This document shows, in pieces, positions 7,174-15,857 of a stretch of DNA of 32,804 nucleotides. Each line of letters starts with the position of its first letter. Within the stretch, counting starts at the first letter, position 1. The DNA is from Cyanobacteria bacterium RYN_339 (GTDB lineage Bacteria; Cyanobacteriota; Sericytochromatia; S15B-MN24; JAQBPE01), in contig JAQBPE010000133.1 in assembly GCA_028287685.1 (NCBI GenBank), positions 1 through 32,804 of the forward strand. The letters are read 5' to 3'. A program made the translations under genes and the position numbers. The notes under the pieces were generated by a model. The model did not search any database. It was not told where the DNA came from and saw nothing but the letters and a program-made list of their open reading frames with translations.

Positions 7174-9732
7174 TCACTCCTGGAGCTCCGCGGTGCGCGC
7201 GGCCGTGGGCTTGGGCTGGGCCTTGACCACCACGAGCGTGAGGTCGTCGGCCGGGGGCGCGCCGTGGGTAAAGGCCTCGACCGCTTGCTTGATCGCATCA
7301 TGGATCGCGGCCGCCGGTCGGTGATGGTTGGCCACCAGGACCTCGGCCAGCCGGTCCGTCTCGAAGGGCTCGCCCGGCTCCGGGTCCCCGCCCGCCGGCA
7401 AATCCTCCGGCGCCTGGGCCTCCGTCACGCCGTCCGTGTAGAAGAGCAGCACGTCCCCGGGGGCCAGGCGCACGTCCTGGGCGCGGTAGGTGGCGTGGCC
7501 GCGCACACCCAGCGGGAACCCACCCAAGATCGGGAACTGGGTGATCGTGCCGGCGGCGGCGCTGTAATGCAAGGGCGGCGGGTGCCCGGCGCACGCGTAG
7601 GTGAGCTTCATTTCAGCTGGGTCCAACACGGCGTAGATGCACGTGGTGAAGGACTTGGACGCGGCGTTCTTGCTGGCGTTGTGGATCAGCTTGTTTAACG
7701 CCGTCAGCACCGGCTGCACCTCGGGGTCCGTCTGGGCCTGGATGTACAGGCCGCTCTTCGCCATGGCGGTCGCCAGCGCGGCCGCGATGCCCTTGCCGGC
7801 CACATCGGCCACGGCGATGCCGAGCCGCCCGTCCGGCAACGGCAGGAAGTCGTAGTAGTCGCCGGAGGCTTCGAAGCACGGCACGGAGCTGGCGGCGAAC
7901 GCGAAGCCGGGCGTGGCGGGCAGCTCGCGCGGCAGCATGGCCTCCTGCACCTCGCGGGCGCGCTGCAGCTCTTGATCCATCCGGTCCTTGAACAGGCGAT
8001 CGTCCAGCATGGCCGCGGTCTTGAGCGCGGTCGCCAGCGGCAAGCGCGTCGCGGCCAACAGCTCGCGGTCCTCCACGGAGTACGGCTCGTCGGATCGCTT
8101 GGGCCCCAGGATCACCAGACCCACCACCTCGTCTCCCACCTGCAAGGGGATCCGGTAGTGCGGGCCCAGGGCCGCCAGCGGCGAAAGCAGCCCCGTAAGC
8201 CCGGTGGCGGGCATGTAGTCGACCTCCGCGTCCCAGCTGAAGCGGGTCAGCAGCGGGTCGTCCTGGTGCACATGCAAGTGCGGGGCGGGCGCGTCGCCCC
8301 AGCTGGCCTGCAAGCCGACGGTGGCGAGGATGCCACCTTCCGGCAACATGGTCAAGATATAGAGGTAGCGCGGATGCAGCGCCTCGTCGATTGCGATCAT
8401 GAACTGGAGCTTCATCTCGCTGACGTCCAGCGTCGTGTGGCTCTTGGTGGTGACGCGGGCCACCACCTCGCGGAAGTTATAGCGCGTGCGGAAGAAGAGC
8501 CCATCGACCAACCGGGTGACGGCGTTGCGCACCGGCACGACGGCCACGGCGATGATGGCGGTGGCGAGCGCGTTCTGCCAGTCCGTGGAGGCGTCCATGC
8601 CGCCCAGTTGTGCCGCCAGCCCGCGCAGGGCAGCGGCCACGCCGAAGTAGCCGCCAATCAGGAAGGCCGTCAAGGCCGCGTAGGTGGTGGTTCGCTTGAC
8701 CACCAGCCGGATGTCGAAGAGGTTGTGCCGCACGATCGCGTACGCCAAGGAGAGCGGGAACAGCACCCAGGCCGCGAGGCTCAGGCTCGTCAGCAGCCAG
8801 GAAAAGGGCTGGCCCGTGAAGAGCGAAGGCAGCGCCAACGCCAACAGGCTGGGCAGGAAGGCCGCCGCCATGCCGAAGAGCAGCACCTGTAACTGCGACC
8901 GGTGGCGCGCATCCCGGTCTCGCACCAGCCGGACGACCAAGGCCGCCAGCGTGCCCAGCAACCCCAACGTTGGCCACAGGAGGATGATCAGCGTAGCGCT
9001 GACCTCGGCGGAGGGCGTCGGCCCCAGGCGCGCGAAGGTGGCGCCCGCGACGGCGAACAGGATGGTGCCAACGGCATAGGGGGCGGCCAGGAGCCAGCGG
9101 CGCCGCTCGGCCCAGGCGGGCAGGCTGGGGAAGCTGATGGCCAGGGCCAAGGAAGCGCTGGCGAAGAGCAAGATCGCGCCGAAGTAGGCCAGCGGGTGGA
9201 ACCGTTGGGCCAGGTCGTAGTCGCAGAGCAGCACGAAGAACAGGCCCATGCCGAGCGACAGCCAGCCGGTGGCCCCCGCGGCGGCGCTGGGCGGGCCCAA
9301 CGCCAAGACCGCCAGCGCGATGGCGATCATGGTCAGGCCGATGCCGAAGGCGGGGGCGAACGATGCCAGGAAGTCCGGCCAGCCGAAGCGCTGGCTGGCG
9401 ACCACCACGTCGAATCGCTTGCCCTCGCGGTCGATGCCGTAGGCGAGCCGGCTGCCAACGGGCAGGGCGCGCACGGCGGCCAGCGCCTCCGGGGCGCTGC
9501 GGGCCGGCCTGCCGTCGATCGTGAGCACGGCGTCGCCGGAGGCCAGACCGGCCCGCATGCCGGCCCAGCTCGGCTGGTTGAAGGCGGAGACCGTCAGGCA
9601 GGACCCCAGGCGGAAGCCAGGGAAGGGCAGCCCCACGTTGCCCAGCGTCGCCACCAGCACCCAGGCCCACACAACGAGGGCGGCCAGGCAGGCCAGGCCG
9701 AGGGGCGACATCCACTTGGAGGAGCTCTTCAC
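7174..9732 (-). CDS. PDZ / multi-TM / GAF-like / SpoIIE-type PP2C phosphatase
   Basis: The 852-residue protein is a membrane-bound serine/threonine phosphatase of the RsbU/SpoIIE type. Order: first membrane helix (11-30); a PDZ-like domain between the first two helices (about 43-111, with the GLASGDAVLTIDG core), predicted extracytoplasmic; about eight further helices (120-400); a GAF-like sensor (about 420-570); a helical linker ending EVQEAMLPRELPATPGF; and the PP2C domain. PP2C metal-site motifs are ASGDYYDF (622-629), VADVAGKG (641-648), CAGHPPPL (714-721), FYTDGVTEA (764-772) and ADDLTL (828-833). Such enzymes usually act on anti-anti-sigma or similar phosphoproteins, none of which is encoded here. 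The GTG start is one base after the upstream gene's TAA, so translation is coupled. Confidence 0.9.
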   Translation of the reverse strand: MKSSSKWMSPLGLACLAALVVWAWVLVATLGNVGLPFPGFRLGSCLTVSAFNQPSWAGMRAGLASGDAVLTIDGRPARSAPEALAAVRALPVGSRLAYGIDREGKRFDVVVASQRFGWPDFLASFAPAFGIGLTMIAIALAVLALGPPSAAAGATGWLSLGMGLFFVLLCDYDLAQRFHPLAYFGAILLFASASLALAISFPSLPAWAERRRWLLAAPYAVGTILFAVAGATFARLGPTPSAEVSATLIILLWPTLGLLGTLAALVVRLVRDRDARHRSQLQVLLFGMAAAFLPSLLALALPSLFTGQPFSWLLTSLSLAAWVLFPLSLAYAIVRHNLFDIRLVVKRTTTYAALTAFLIGGYFGVAAALRGLAAQLGGMDASTDWQNALATAIIAVAVVPVRNAVTRLVDGLFFRTRYNFREVVARVTTKSHTTLDVSEMKLQFMIAIDEALHPRYLYILTMLPEGGILATVGLQASWGDAPAPHLHVHQDDPLLTRFSWDAEVDYMPATGLTGLLSPLAALGPHYRIPLQVGDEVVGLVILGPKRSDEPYSVEDRELLAATRLPLATALKTAAMLDDRLFKDRMDQELQRAREVQEAMLPRELPATPGFAFAASSVPCFEASGDYYDFLPLPDGRLGIAVADVAGKGIAAALATAMAKSGLYIQAQTDPEVQPVLTALNKLIHNASKNAASKSFTTCIYAVLDPAEMKLTYACAGHPPPLHYSAAAGTITQFPILGGFPLGVRGHATYRAQDVRLAPGDVLLFYTDGVTEAQAPEDLPAGGDPEPGEPFETDRLAEVLVANHHRPAAAIHDAIKQAVEAFTHGAPPADDLTLVVVKAQPKPTAARTAELQE

Positions 9733-9733
9733 G

Positions 9734-10642
9734 TTACAGGGCTACGTCGTCGGCTACGTTGACCGCATCCACCAGCGGTTGCAGCCGGCGCGCCGCGGCA
9801 GGCGGGAGCGAGGCTGCTAGCTCGGTTGCTTCATCTTTCAAGATATCTACCCTCATCTGCGCGTACATCACGGCGCCGGTGGCCGCGACGCGGGCGCGCA
9901 GCGCGGCCTGGGCGCGCGGGTCGAGCTCGCCCTGCTCCCACAGGCCGGCCAGGCTTGGATCCAGCGCGAGCGCGTGGGCCAGGGGCAGGGTGGGCTTGCC
10001 TTGGGCCAGGTCGCGGTGCGGGAAGGGGGTGGTGTAAGGGTGGACGTCGGTGGCGAGCTGGTACAAGGCGCCCAGCGCCTGGCCGAAGTCACGCCACGGC
10101 TGGACCGGCAGGTCGGCATAGAGCGGCCCGACGCTGGCGAGGAAGGCCCAGGAGGCGCCGCTCTTCTCCGCGCGGACCAGCGCCTCGTTGCCGCCCGCGA
10201 GGTCGAGGGCTTGGCCGCCCGTGAGACGTCGGCCGGCGTGGGCGTAGGCGGTCGCCCAGCGGGCTTTGACGGGGGCGGCCACGCGTTGGGCCATCAGCTC
10301 GGCCAGGGCCAGGAACACGAACGCGTTGCCGGCGTTGACCGCCTGCCGCCAATCCCAGCCCTGCCAGGCCGGGTTGGCGGCCAGCTCCCCGTCCTGGGCA
10401 TCGTCCGTGATGTCGGCGGCGCAATAGAACAGCACCGCGGCGGCGGCCACGTTGCCCGCCAACGCGTCACCCGCGCCGCAAGCGCGCATGGCTTCATAGG
10501 GCAGCCGCACCACGGGCCAGCCGGGGAAACGCTCCGCCGTGTGGAGGGCCTTCAAGACGACTGCCGAAGCCTGCGAATGCAGCGGCTCCGGCAGCGAGGC
10601 AAGGGCAAGGGACTTGGCGAGCCGCTCGTTAAGGCGGCGCAT
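9734..10642 (-). CDS. Polyprenyl-synthetase (class I isoprenoid synthase) homologue with altered second Asp motif
   Basis: The 302-residue protein shows the trans-prenyltransferase layout: the first aspartate-rich motif DDAQD (80-84), GGQALDL (142-148) and the downstream DLAQGKPTLPL (211-221). In canonical enzymes the second aspartate-rich motif DDxxD lies just before that last block; here it reads TDVHPYTTP (198-206), with only one acidic residue. The family joins isopentenyl and allylic diphosphates using magnesium held by both motifs, so chain elongation may be lost or altered. It overlaps the metalloprotease gene by 14 bases and is one base from the phosphatase gene, so expression is coupled to both. 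It is probably a divergent paralogue, not the cell's main prenyl synthase. An unusual terpene-synthase-like activity is also possible. Confidence 0.75.
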   Translation of the reverse strand: MRRLNERLAKSLALASLPEPLHSQASAVVLKALHTAERFPGWPVVRLPYEAMRACGAGDALAGNVAAAAVLFYCAADITDDAQDGELAANPAWQGWDWRQAVNAGNAFVFLALAELMAQRVAAPVKARWATAYAHAGRRLTGGQALDLAGGNEALVRAEKSGASWAFLASVGPLYADLPVQPWRDFGQALGALYQLATDVHPYTTPFPHRDLAQGKPTLPLAHALALDPSLAGLWEQGELDPRAQAALRARVAATGAVMYAQMRVDILKDEATELAASLPPAAARRLQPLVDAVNVADDVAL

Positions 10643-12563
10643 TGGGATCGCCCGTGATCCAGTTCATGAGCACCTGGGCCGCGGCCTTCGGGTCCTTGGC
10701 CACCTGCCCGAAGGCGGCCTCGAGGTTGGCCGGGTTGAGGCCGCCCACCAGCGCATCGATCTTGCCGTCGTCCACGGCGTTGCCGCCATAGAGCCGTTGG
10801 AACTCCTTCACGAAGGCCTCGATCTGCTTGGGGTTTTGGCGCACCGCACGCGCGGCGGCCGGCGGCAGCGCCGCGACCACGGTCGGCGGCACCTGCCACG
10901 GCCCGGTGGGGTTCTTCAGGAGGATTGCCGCCAGGTCCCGCAAAGCCTGGTCCTGGATGTCCGTGTGGCCCTGGTTGGAGAGCGTGGCCGCGCTGGCGAG
11001 GCCCACCTGCATCTTCTGGACCATGGCCTGGCGCTTCTCGACCGTCGCGAACTGTGCCTGTTGGGCAGGCGTGAGCTTGGCCCAGCCGGCGCCGAGCGCC
11101 TTGGCCGCGTCTTGCGTGAAGGTGCCGATGAAGCCGAGGTCCTTCGCAGCCACCTTCTCCTGCACCAGCAAGAACGCAGCGCGGAAGGGGTCGCTCACGT
11201 TGCCGGCGGCAAGCTGCTTGCGGGCGCTGGCGCCCAGGGCCTGGACGTCGGCGCTCAAGCCGTTGACCTTGAAGAGGCGGTTCACGGTGTCCTGGTTCAG
11301 CGCCGTGTTGGCGACCAGGTCCGTTGCCACCTTGCGCGGATCCTTGTTTGCCCGCTGGAAGAAGACCTGCACCTGGTCGGCGGTGTAACGGCCCGACTGG
11401 GCGTTGAGGTAGAGGAACTTGTCAGGCGCCTTGGCCACCAACAGCTCCGTGTCCTGGTGGAAGGCGCGGAAGGATTCCGCATAGTCCTCCAGCGGCGAGG
11501 TCATCGAGTAGCCCCGTGCGTCAACGCCGAAGACCTCTTTGACAGCCCCGCGGATGTTGTTCTGCACCTTGGCGGTGGTGGCGAACTCGCGCTTGAGCTC
11601 CGGGTCCGCGATTTCCGCCATGGCTGCCTGCAGCTTGTCGGGCGTGAGCTCGCCCGCGAAGGTATCGTAGACGAAGTTGTCCTGCCGGCTGGGGCGAACG
11701 GAGGGGTCCATGTCGAGCAGGTTGCCGCTGGCGTCCAGGCCGTTGGAAGGGGTGCCGTCGGCGTTCTTCCAGCCGGACAACTTGGCCCACTCCCGGATCT
11801 CGCCCAGGTCGGTGTTGGGGCCGAACTGCACCTGGTGGCCGACCTCGTGGCACAGCACCTCGCGCATGCGCGTGACCTGGGCGTCGCCCAGCAGGATCGT
11901 GCGGTCCACCTCCGCGCGCTGCGCCGGGTGCGGGAACCAGTGGCCCAGGTAGGTGCCGATGGCGTGGGTGATGGCGTGGCGCTCGAGGAAGGCCGAGACG
12001 CGGAAGCCCGTGCGCTTCAACATGCCCACCGTGGCGGTGGCGTGGCCGGCGTCGAGCGTGAGGGCCGCCTTGCCGTCAGACTCGCGGGTCTTGTCCGCCA
12101 GCAGCGTGGAGTTCACGCGCTTGAGGCTCACGCCTTCCAGCCGTTTGGCCTCCGCCGGGGAAAGGTCGCCGAGCACGCTGTAGGCGATCGCCGCGTCCGA
12201 CAGCCGCCAGGCCTTGGCCGGCTCGAAGCTCAGGCCGGCGCCGGGCACCAGCGCGGAAGCCAACTTCACCAGGCGGCTGGTGATCACGTACCGGGCCGTG
12301 TCCACGTCCGACGACACGTCCGCCAGCACCTGGTTGCGGATCGGCGCCGGCAGGTCCAGCAGCGCGGCCTGGTCACGCGGCGTCAGTTTGGCAAAGATCT
12401 CCGGCATGGTGGAGGCGCCACCGCCGGCCAGCTTCATCTTGTCTGCGATCGGCAAGGTCGCCGTCAGCTGGTTCAGCGCCCCGGCATCCAGCTTCACGGT
12501 GCCCCGTTGCGTGCCCAGGTTGTCCGTGCCGACCTTGCCGGCGTTGAAGTTGACGTTGGACAT
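10629..12563 (-). CDS. Putative zinc metalloprotease, ATLF/PPEP-like (HExxH)
   Basis: The 644-residue protein carries LCHEVGHQVQF with the zinc-binding HEVGH at 239-243 and, about 120 residues later, SPLEDYAESFRAF (357-368), where E359 or E363 would be the third zinc ligand. HExxH plus a distant (E)xxAE is the pattern of the anthrax-lethal-factor/Pro-Pro-endopeptidase clan, which makes this a likely gluzincin. There is no signal peptide or membrane helix; the N-terminus (MSNVNFNAGKVG) is polar, and residues 370-640 are alanine-rich and helical with no recognised domain. The start has AGGAGG about seven bases upstream. It is the first gene of the four-gene operon. The substrate is unknown; protease fold confidence is moderate to high. 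Confidence 0.78.
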   Translation of the reverse strand: MSNVNFNAGKVGTDNLGTQRGTVKLDAGALNQLTATLPIADKMKLAGGGASTMPEIFAKLTPRDQAALLDLPAPIRNQVLADVSSDVDTARYVITSRLVKLASALVPGAGLSFEPAKAWRLSDAAIAYSVLGDLSPAEAKRLEGVSLKRVNSTLLADKTRESDGKAALTLDAGHATATVGMLKRTGFRVSAFLERHAITHAIGTYLGHWFPHPAQRAEVDRTILLGDAQVTRMREVLCHEVGHQVQFGPNTDLGEIREWAKLSGWKNADGTPSNGLDASGNLLDMDPSVRPSRQDNFVYDTFAGELTPDKLQAAMAEIADPELKREFATTAKVQNNIRGAVKEVFGVDARGYSMTSPLEDYAESFRAFHQDTELLVAKAPDKFLYLNAQSGRYTADQVQVFFQRANKDPRKVATDLVANTALNQDTVNRLFKVNGLSADVQALGASARKQLAAGNVSDPFRAAFLLVQEKVAAKDLGFIGTFTQDAAKALGAGWAKLTPAQQAQFATVEKRQAMVQKMQVGLASAATLSNQGHTDIQDQALRDLAAILLKNPTGPWQVPPTVVAALPPAAARAVRQNPKQIEAFVKEFQRLYGGNAVDDGKIDALVGGLNPANLEAAFGQVAKDPKAAAQVLMNWITGDPNAPP

Positions 12564-12687
12564 GGGCGCCTCCTGGAGCTAATGGTTGGTTAATTCTTGG
12601 TCGGGAATCGCCTGGGGACGCTTGCCGAATTTAACGAACGTTTGATGGTCCCAACATGGATTTAATAAACATGGGCCCATAGGTCTC

Positions 12688-14745
12688 TTATACCCTTGGC
12701 TGCCCGGTCTTCAGCGCCCGCTCTACCTGGCGCGCCAGCGCGGCCAGCTCGCGGCGGCCGGCCGCCTCCGCATCCGGCGCCTGGCCGAAGCGGACGGCTT
12801 CGTAGCGCGCCACGAAGGCTTCGAGGGCGCTCAAGGCAGGCACCACGGCCGGCACGGTCGCGGCAGCTTCCAGCCAGGCGCGGGGGGAATCGCTGGACCG
12901 ATCGGGCACGCCGCGCTTCGCGAGCGTCCGGCGCACCCGGCGGTAGGCGCGCGTGCTGGGGCGGGGCGGCTTGCGCAGGCGCAACAGGAAGCGCACGGCC
13001 CAGGCAAGCGCCGCCAGGGCCAGGGCGCCCACGAGTGCCACCGCCCAGGGACGGCCCTGGAAGATCGGCGCCACGACGTTCCAGAATGCGCGGGCGACCT
13101 CGCGGGCGTGGCCATCGTCGGAATCGGCAAACTCGCCCACCATCGAGCCGGGCGTGGCGTCGAAGGGCACCCAACCTTGGTGCGGGATCCAGGCCTCCAC
13201 CCAGGCATGGGCGTCGCGGCCACGGACCTCGTAGTAGCCGGTAAAGGCGTTGTAGTCACCCGGCGCGTAGCCCGTGACCAGGCGGGTGGGCACGCCTGCC
13301 ACGCGGCCCATGACGGCGAGCGAGGTCGCGAACTGCTCGCAGAAGCCCGCGCGCTGCACGAACAGGAAGTGGTCGACCCACTCCGCGCCCACCGGGGCGG
13401 CCGGCACGTCCAGCTTGTAGGGGTAGGTGGAAGCGAGGTAGGCCTGTAAGGCATCCATCCTGCCGAAGGGCGTTTTGGCGTCCTTGGTGAGTTCCCGCGT
13501 CAGGCGCACGGTGCGATCGCTGACCGGCGGCAGCGCTACGTAGCGCAGTTGGTCCGGGGTCAGCTTGCCCGCCTTTTGGATCATGAGCGCCTTGCGGACA
13601 AAGGTGGGCGGGTCGGAGACGACCGAGTAGTACATATCCTTCTGGAGGGCGACGGGGGAGCGCAGCCCGTCGTAGTTGTCATGCCAGATCAAGGCGGTGG
13701 GGAAGTAGACCTCCGTGGGGGCCCAGGCGGCGAAAATCAGGTTGCCCTGGTCGCGCTCGATATAAAAGGTTTGGACGATCTTGCCGGAGCCGTGTTGCCC
13801 GCGCGGCAGCGGCAGCCGGAAGGATTGTGCGGTGGTGGCAACCGGCTGGACCGCCTCCGGCGCGCTCATGCTCCAGCCGCGGCCGTCGTAGTGGTCGAAG
13901 GCCATCGCCCGCCAGTACTGCGATCGATCGCATTTCACGTGCATGACCACGTCGTTGGACGGCACCATACGGGTGTCCAAGTCCAGGTGTTCGCTGAAGC
14001 CGGCGTAGCCCTGGTGCGTCTGACCGTTGGCCGTGGGACCGCCGGCGTTGAGCGCCGGGTTGCGGATGCGTGGATCGAGCATGTCGGGGAGCGGCACGCC
14101 CAGCGAGAGCGGCAGGGACGTACCTGCCAGGCTGCGGGCCTTGCGCGGGGCGAAGACGAAGAACGGCAGGCCCAGGGCCGAGGTGGCCAGCATCGTGCCC
14201 AGGGTGACGGCGAGCAATTGGCGCCAATCCGGCTGCTTGGCACCGGTCTCGGAGACGTAACCCCAGAAGATGGCCACCACCAAGGTGAAGGCGAAGGCAA
14301 CCACCAGGATGCCGAAGTCCGCGGTACGGCTCATCGTGGCGCTGACCATCATGAGGATCGAGGCCACCAGCAGCGCCACGCGGAGGTTCCGGCGGCGCGG
14401 CAGATCGAAACCGTTCAGCACTTGCAGGTAAAGCAGCAGCTGGGCCAGCGCCAGGCGCGGGTCGATCGTGCCACGGATCAGGTTGTTAAGGGAGAGCCAC
14501 AAGGCGTAGAGCATGCCGACGGCCAGCAGCCACTTCACGAGTAGGTTGCGCTCCTCGCGGCGCCAGTGGCTGAAGACGGCGCCCACGGCGGTGGCGGCGA
14601 TTGGCCAGGTCGCCGTGGCATCAGGGTCGACGGAGACGTAGCCGATGATGGCGATCGCCGTGTTCAGCCAGACCGCCAGCCGGTGCCGCATGCTGGACTC
14701 GACTTCGCGGCCCGACGGCAGGGCGCTGCGGCGCACCAGGCTCAT
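12688..14745 (-). CDS. Membrane transglutaminase-like protein (DUF3488-transglutaminase-DUF4129)
   Basis: The 685-residue protein has an N-terminal multi-helix membrane region (about 20-200), an extracytoplasmic transglutaminase-like domain, one helix near residue 580 and a cytoplasmic C-terminal DUF4129-like segment. The papain-type triad is complete: C469 in RAGFCEQF, H513 in GRDAHAWVEAW and D529 in WVPFDATPG. These proteins are associated with MoxR-DUF58 loci; the substrate is not established. The start was set at 14745 because its ATG overlaps the DUF58 stop as ATGA, and upstream frame is unlike the family. It is the last gene of a three-gene operon. The 124 bases to the next gene hold no clear terminator. 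Confidence 0.93.
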   Translation of the reverse strand: MSLVRRSALPSGREVESSMRHRLAVWLNTAIAIIGYVSVDPDATATWPIAATAVGAVFSHWRREERNLLVKWLLAVGMLYALWLSLNNLIRGTIDPRLALAQLLLYLQVLNGFDLPRRRNLRVALLVASILMMVSATMSRTADFGILVVAFAFTLVVAIFWGYVSETGAKQPDWRQLLAVTLGTMLATSALGLPFFVFAPRKARSLAGTSLPLSLGVPLPDMLDPRIRNPALNAGGPTANGQTHQGYAGFSEHLDLDTRMVPSNDVVMHVKCDRSQYWRAMAFDHYDGRGWSMSAPEAVQPVATTAQSFRLPLPRGQHGSGKIVQTFYIERDQGNLIFAAWAPTEVYFPTALIWHDNYDGLRSPVALQKDMYYSVVSDPPTFVRKALMIQKAGKLTPDQLRYVALPPVSDRTVRLTRELTKDAKTPFGRMDALQAYLASTYPYKLDVPAAPVGAEWVDHFLFVQRAGFCEQFATSLAVMGRVAGVPTRLVTGYAPGDYNAFTGYYEVRGRDAHAWVEAWIPHQGWVPFDATPGSMVGEFADSDDGHAREVARAFWNVVAPIFQGRPWAVALVGALALAALAWAVRFLLRLRKPPRPSTRAYRRVRRTLAKRGVPDRSSDSPRAWLEAAATVPAVVPALSALEAFVARYEAVRFGQAPDAEAAGRRELAALARQVERALKTGQPRV

Positions 14746-15854
14746 GCGCGCGCCTGCTGGCCCAGGGCCTCCGGGATGGGCATGCCCACGGGGCAGAAGG
14801 CCGTCGCGTCCATGGCGTTGGCGGCGTCGCCCGGGCAGTAGACGAAGAAGCTGGCCCACCGCTGCCAGCCGGCCACGTAGGCCGGCGAGAGCAGGATCGC
14901 GCCGGCGACGGCCTGCGGCAGGCCGGCGCCGGTTGCGGGGTTCACGCGCGCCAGCCAGGCCAGCTGGCGCGTCTGGGCCCCGCCTTCGTCCTTGGGGGTG
15001 GCCTCCGGCTGGGTGGCGAGGGCCACCTCACGGCCGGCGCCCACCAAGTAGTCCATCAGCGAGGTGGCGACCTGGACCAGGTGCTCGACCGTGGCCGCCG
15101 TGTGGATCTCGGGGCGCATGTCCAGGTAGATCGTCAGCGCCTCGCCCTGCTCGCGCTCCGTCTCCTTGATGTACGGCTTGCCCAACCGCGCGGTGGTGCG
15201 CCAGTGGACCTGGCGCCAGGCATCGCCCGAGCGATACTCGCGCACGCCGCGGGGCGAGGTGCCGTGGCCCGGCGCGAAGCGCTGGTCGAGGCCCTGCTCG
15301 CGCACGGTGGCGGCCAGCCAGGGGACTTCCTGGAGCGCGGGCCCGACGGGAAAGACCAGGTAGCGGCCCTCGGCCGTGACGGGTCTGGTCAGGGCGACCA
15401 GGCCTAGCGGGAAGGCGGATTGCAGGTGGAAGGTGGGCAGCGGGAACTCGCCCCGGCAGGGCGCTGTCAAGGGCAGCTCCACCGCCTGGCGCTTGCCCAC
15501 GGAGACGGGGGGCAGTGGCTGGTTGGCCCAGCCGGCGGGAACCAAATGGCCGCGGTAGATCCAGCGCGGGATGCGCTCGCCGGCGGGCACCAGCACCTGC
15601 AAGCCCAGCGCGGGGCCCAGGGCGATGCGCTCCACCGCCACCGGAAAGCTGACGGTGCCGCCCGCGTAGCCCGGGACGGGCGGCAGCACGCGCGCGATCG
15701 TGCCCCGCCGGTTCCACCAGGCGCCGGCCCAGGACAGCAGCACCAAGCCGAGCGACATCGCGCCCATGATGTAGAGCCAGCCGGTCTGGGTTTGGTAGGC
15801 CGCGCCCAGCACGCAGACGCCGATCACCAGGAACAGGTAGGCTTGCGACGTCAT
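14742..15854 (-). CDS. DUF58 domain membrane protein
   Basis: The 370-residue protein has two N-terminal membrane helices (about 5-22 and 25-45), a beta-rich region, and the DUF58 signature VREYRSGDAWRQVHWRTTAR (204-223) followed by LGKPYIKE. DUF58 proteins are routinely encoded beside MoxR ATPases and are thought to be their membrane partners, with a von Willebrand-like fold after the signature (TIYLDMRPE, 241-249, resembles its first strand). The ATG lies three bases after the MoxR stop codon and the end overlaps the transglutaminase start by four bases, so the three are translated together. The exact function is unknown. Confidence 0.95.
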   Translation of the reverse strand: MTSQAYLFLVIGVCVLGAAYQTQTGWLYIMGAMSLGLVLLSWAGAWWNRRGTIARVLPPVPGYAGGTVSFPVAVERIALGPALGLQVLVPAGERIPRWIYRGHLVPAGWANQPLPPVSVGKRQAVELPLTAPCRGEFPLPTFHLQSAFPLGLVALTRPVTAEGRYLVFPVGPALQEVPWLAATVREQGLDQRFAPGHGTSPRGVREYRSGDAWRQVHWRTTARLGKPYIKETEREQGEALTIYLDMRPEIHTAATVEHLVQVATSLMDYLVGAGREVALATQPEATPKDEGGAQTRQLAWLARVNPATGAGLPQAVAGAILLSPAYVAGWQRWASFFVYCPGDAANAMDATAFCPVGMPIPEALGQQARA

Positions 15855-15857
15855 GCT

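Noticed and set aside
10539-12593. Long plus-strand open frame opposite the metalloprotease and prenyl-synthase genes
   Set aside because: Same reason: no family, no ribosome site, and composition typical of a reverse-complement frame of a GC-rich gene.
12671-12680. ATGGGCCCAT palindrome after the transglutaminase gene
   Set aside because: Too short to fold with a loop and no T-run; it is not a terminator.
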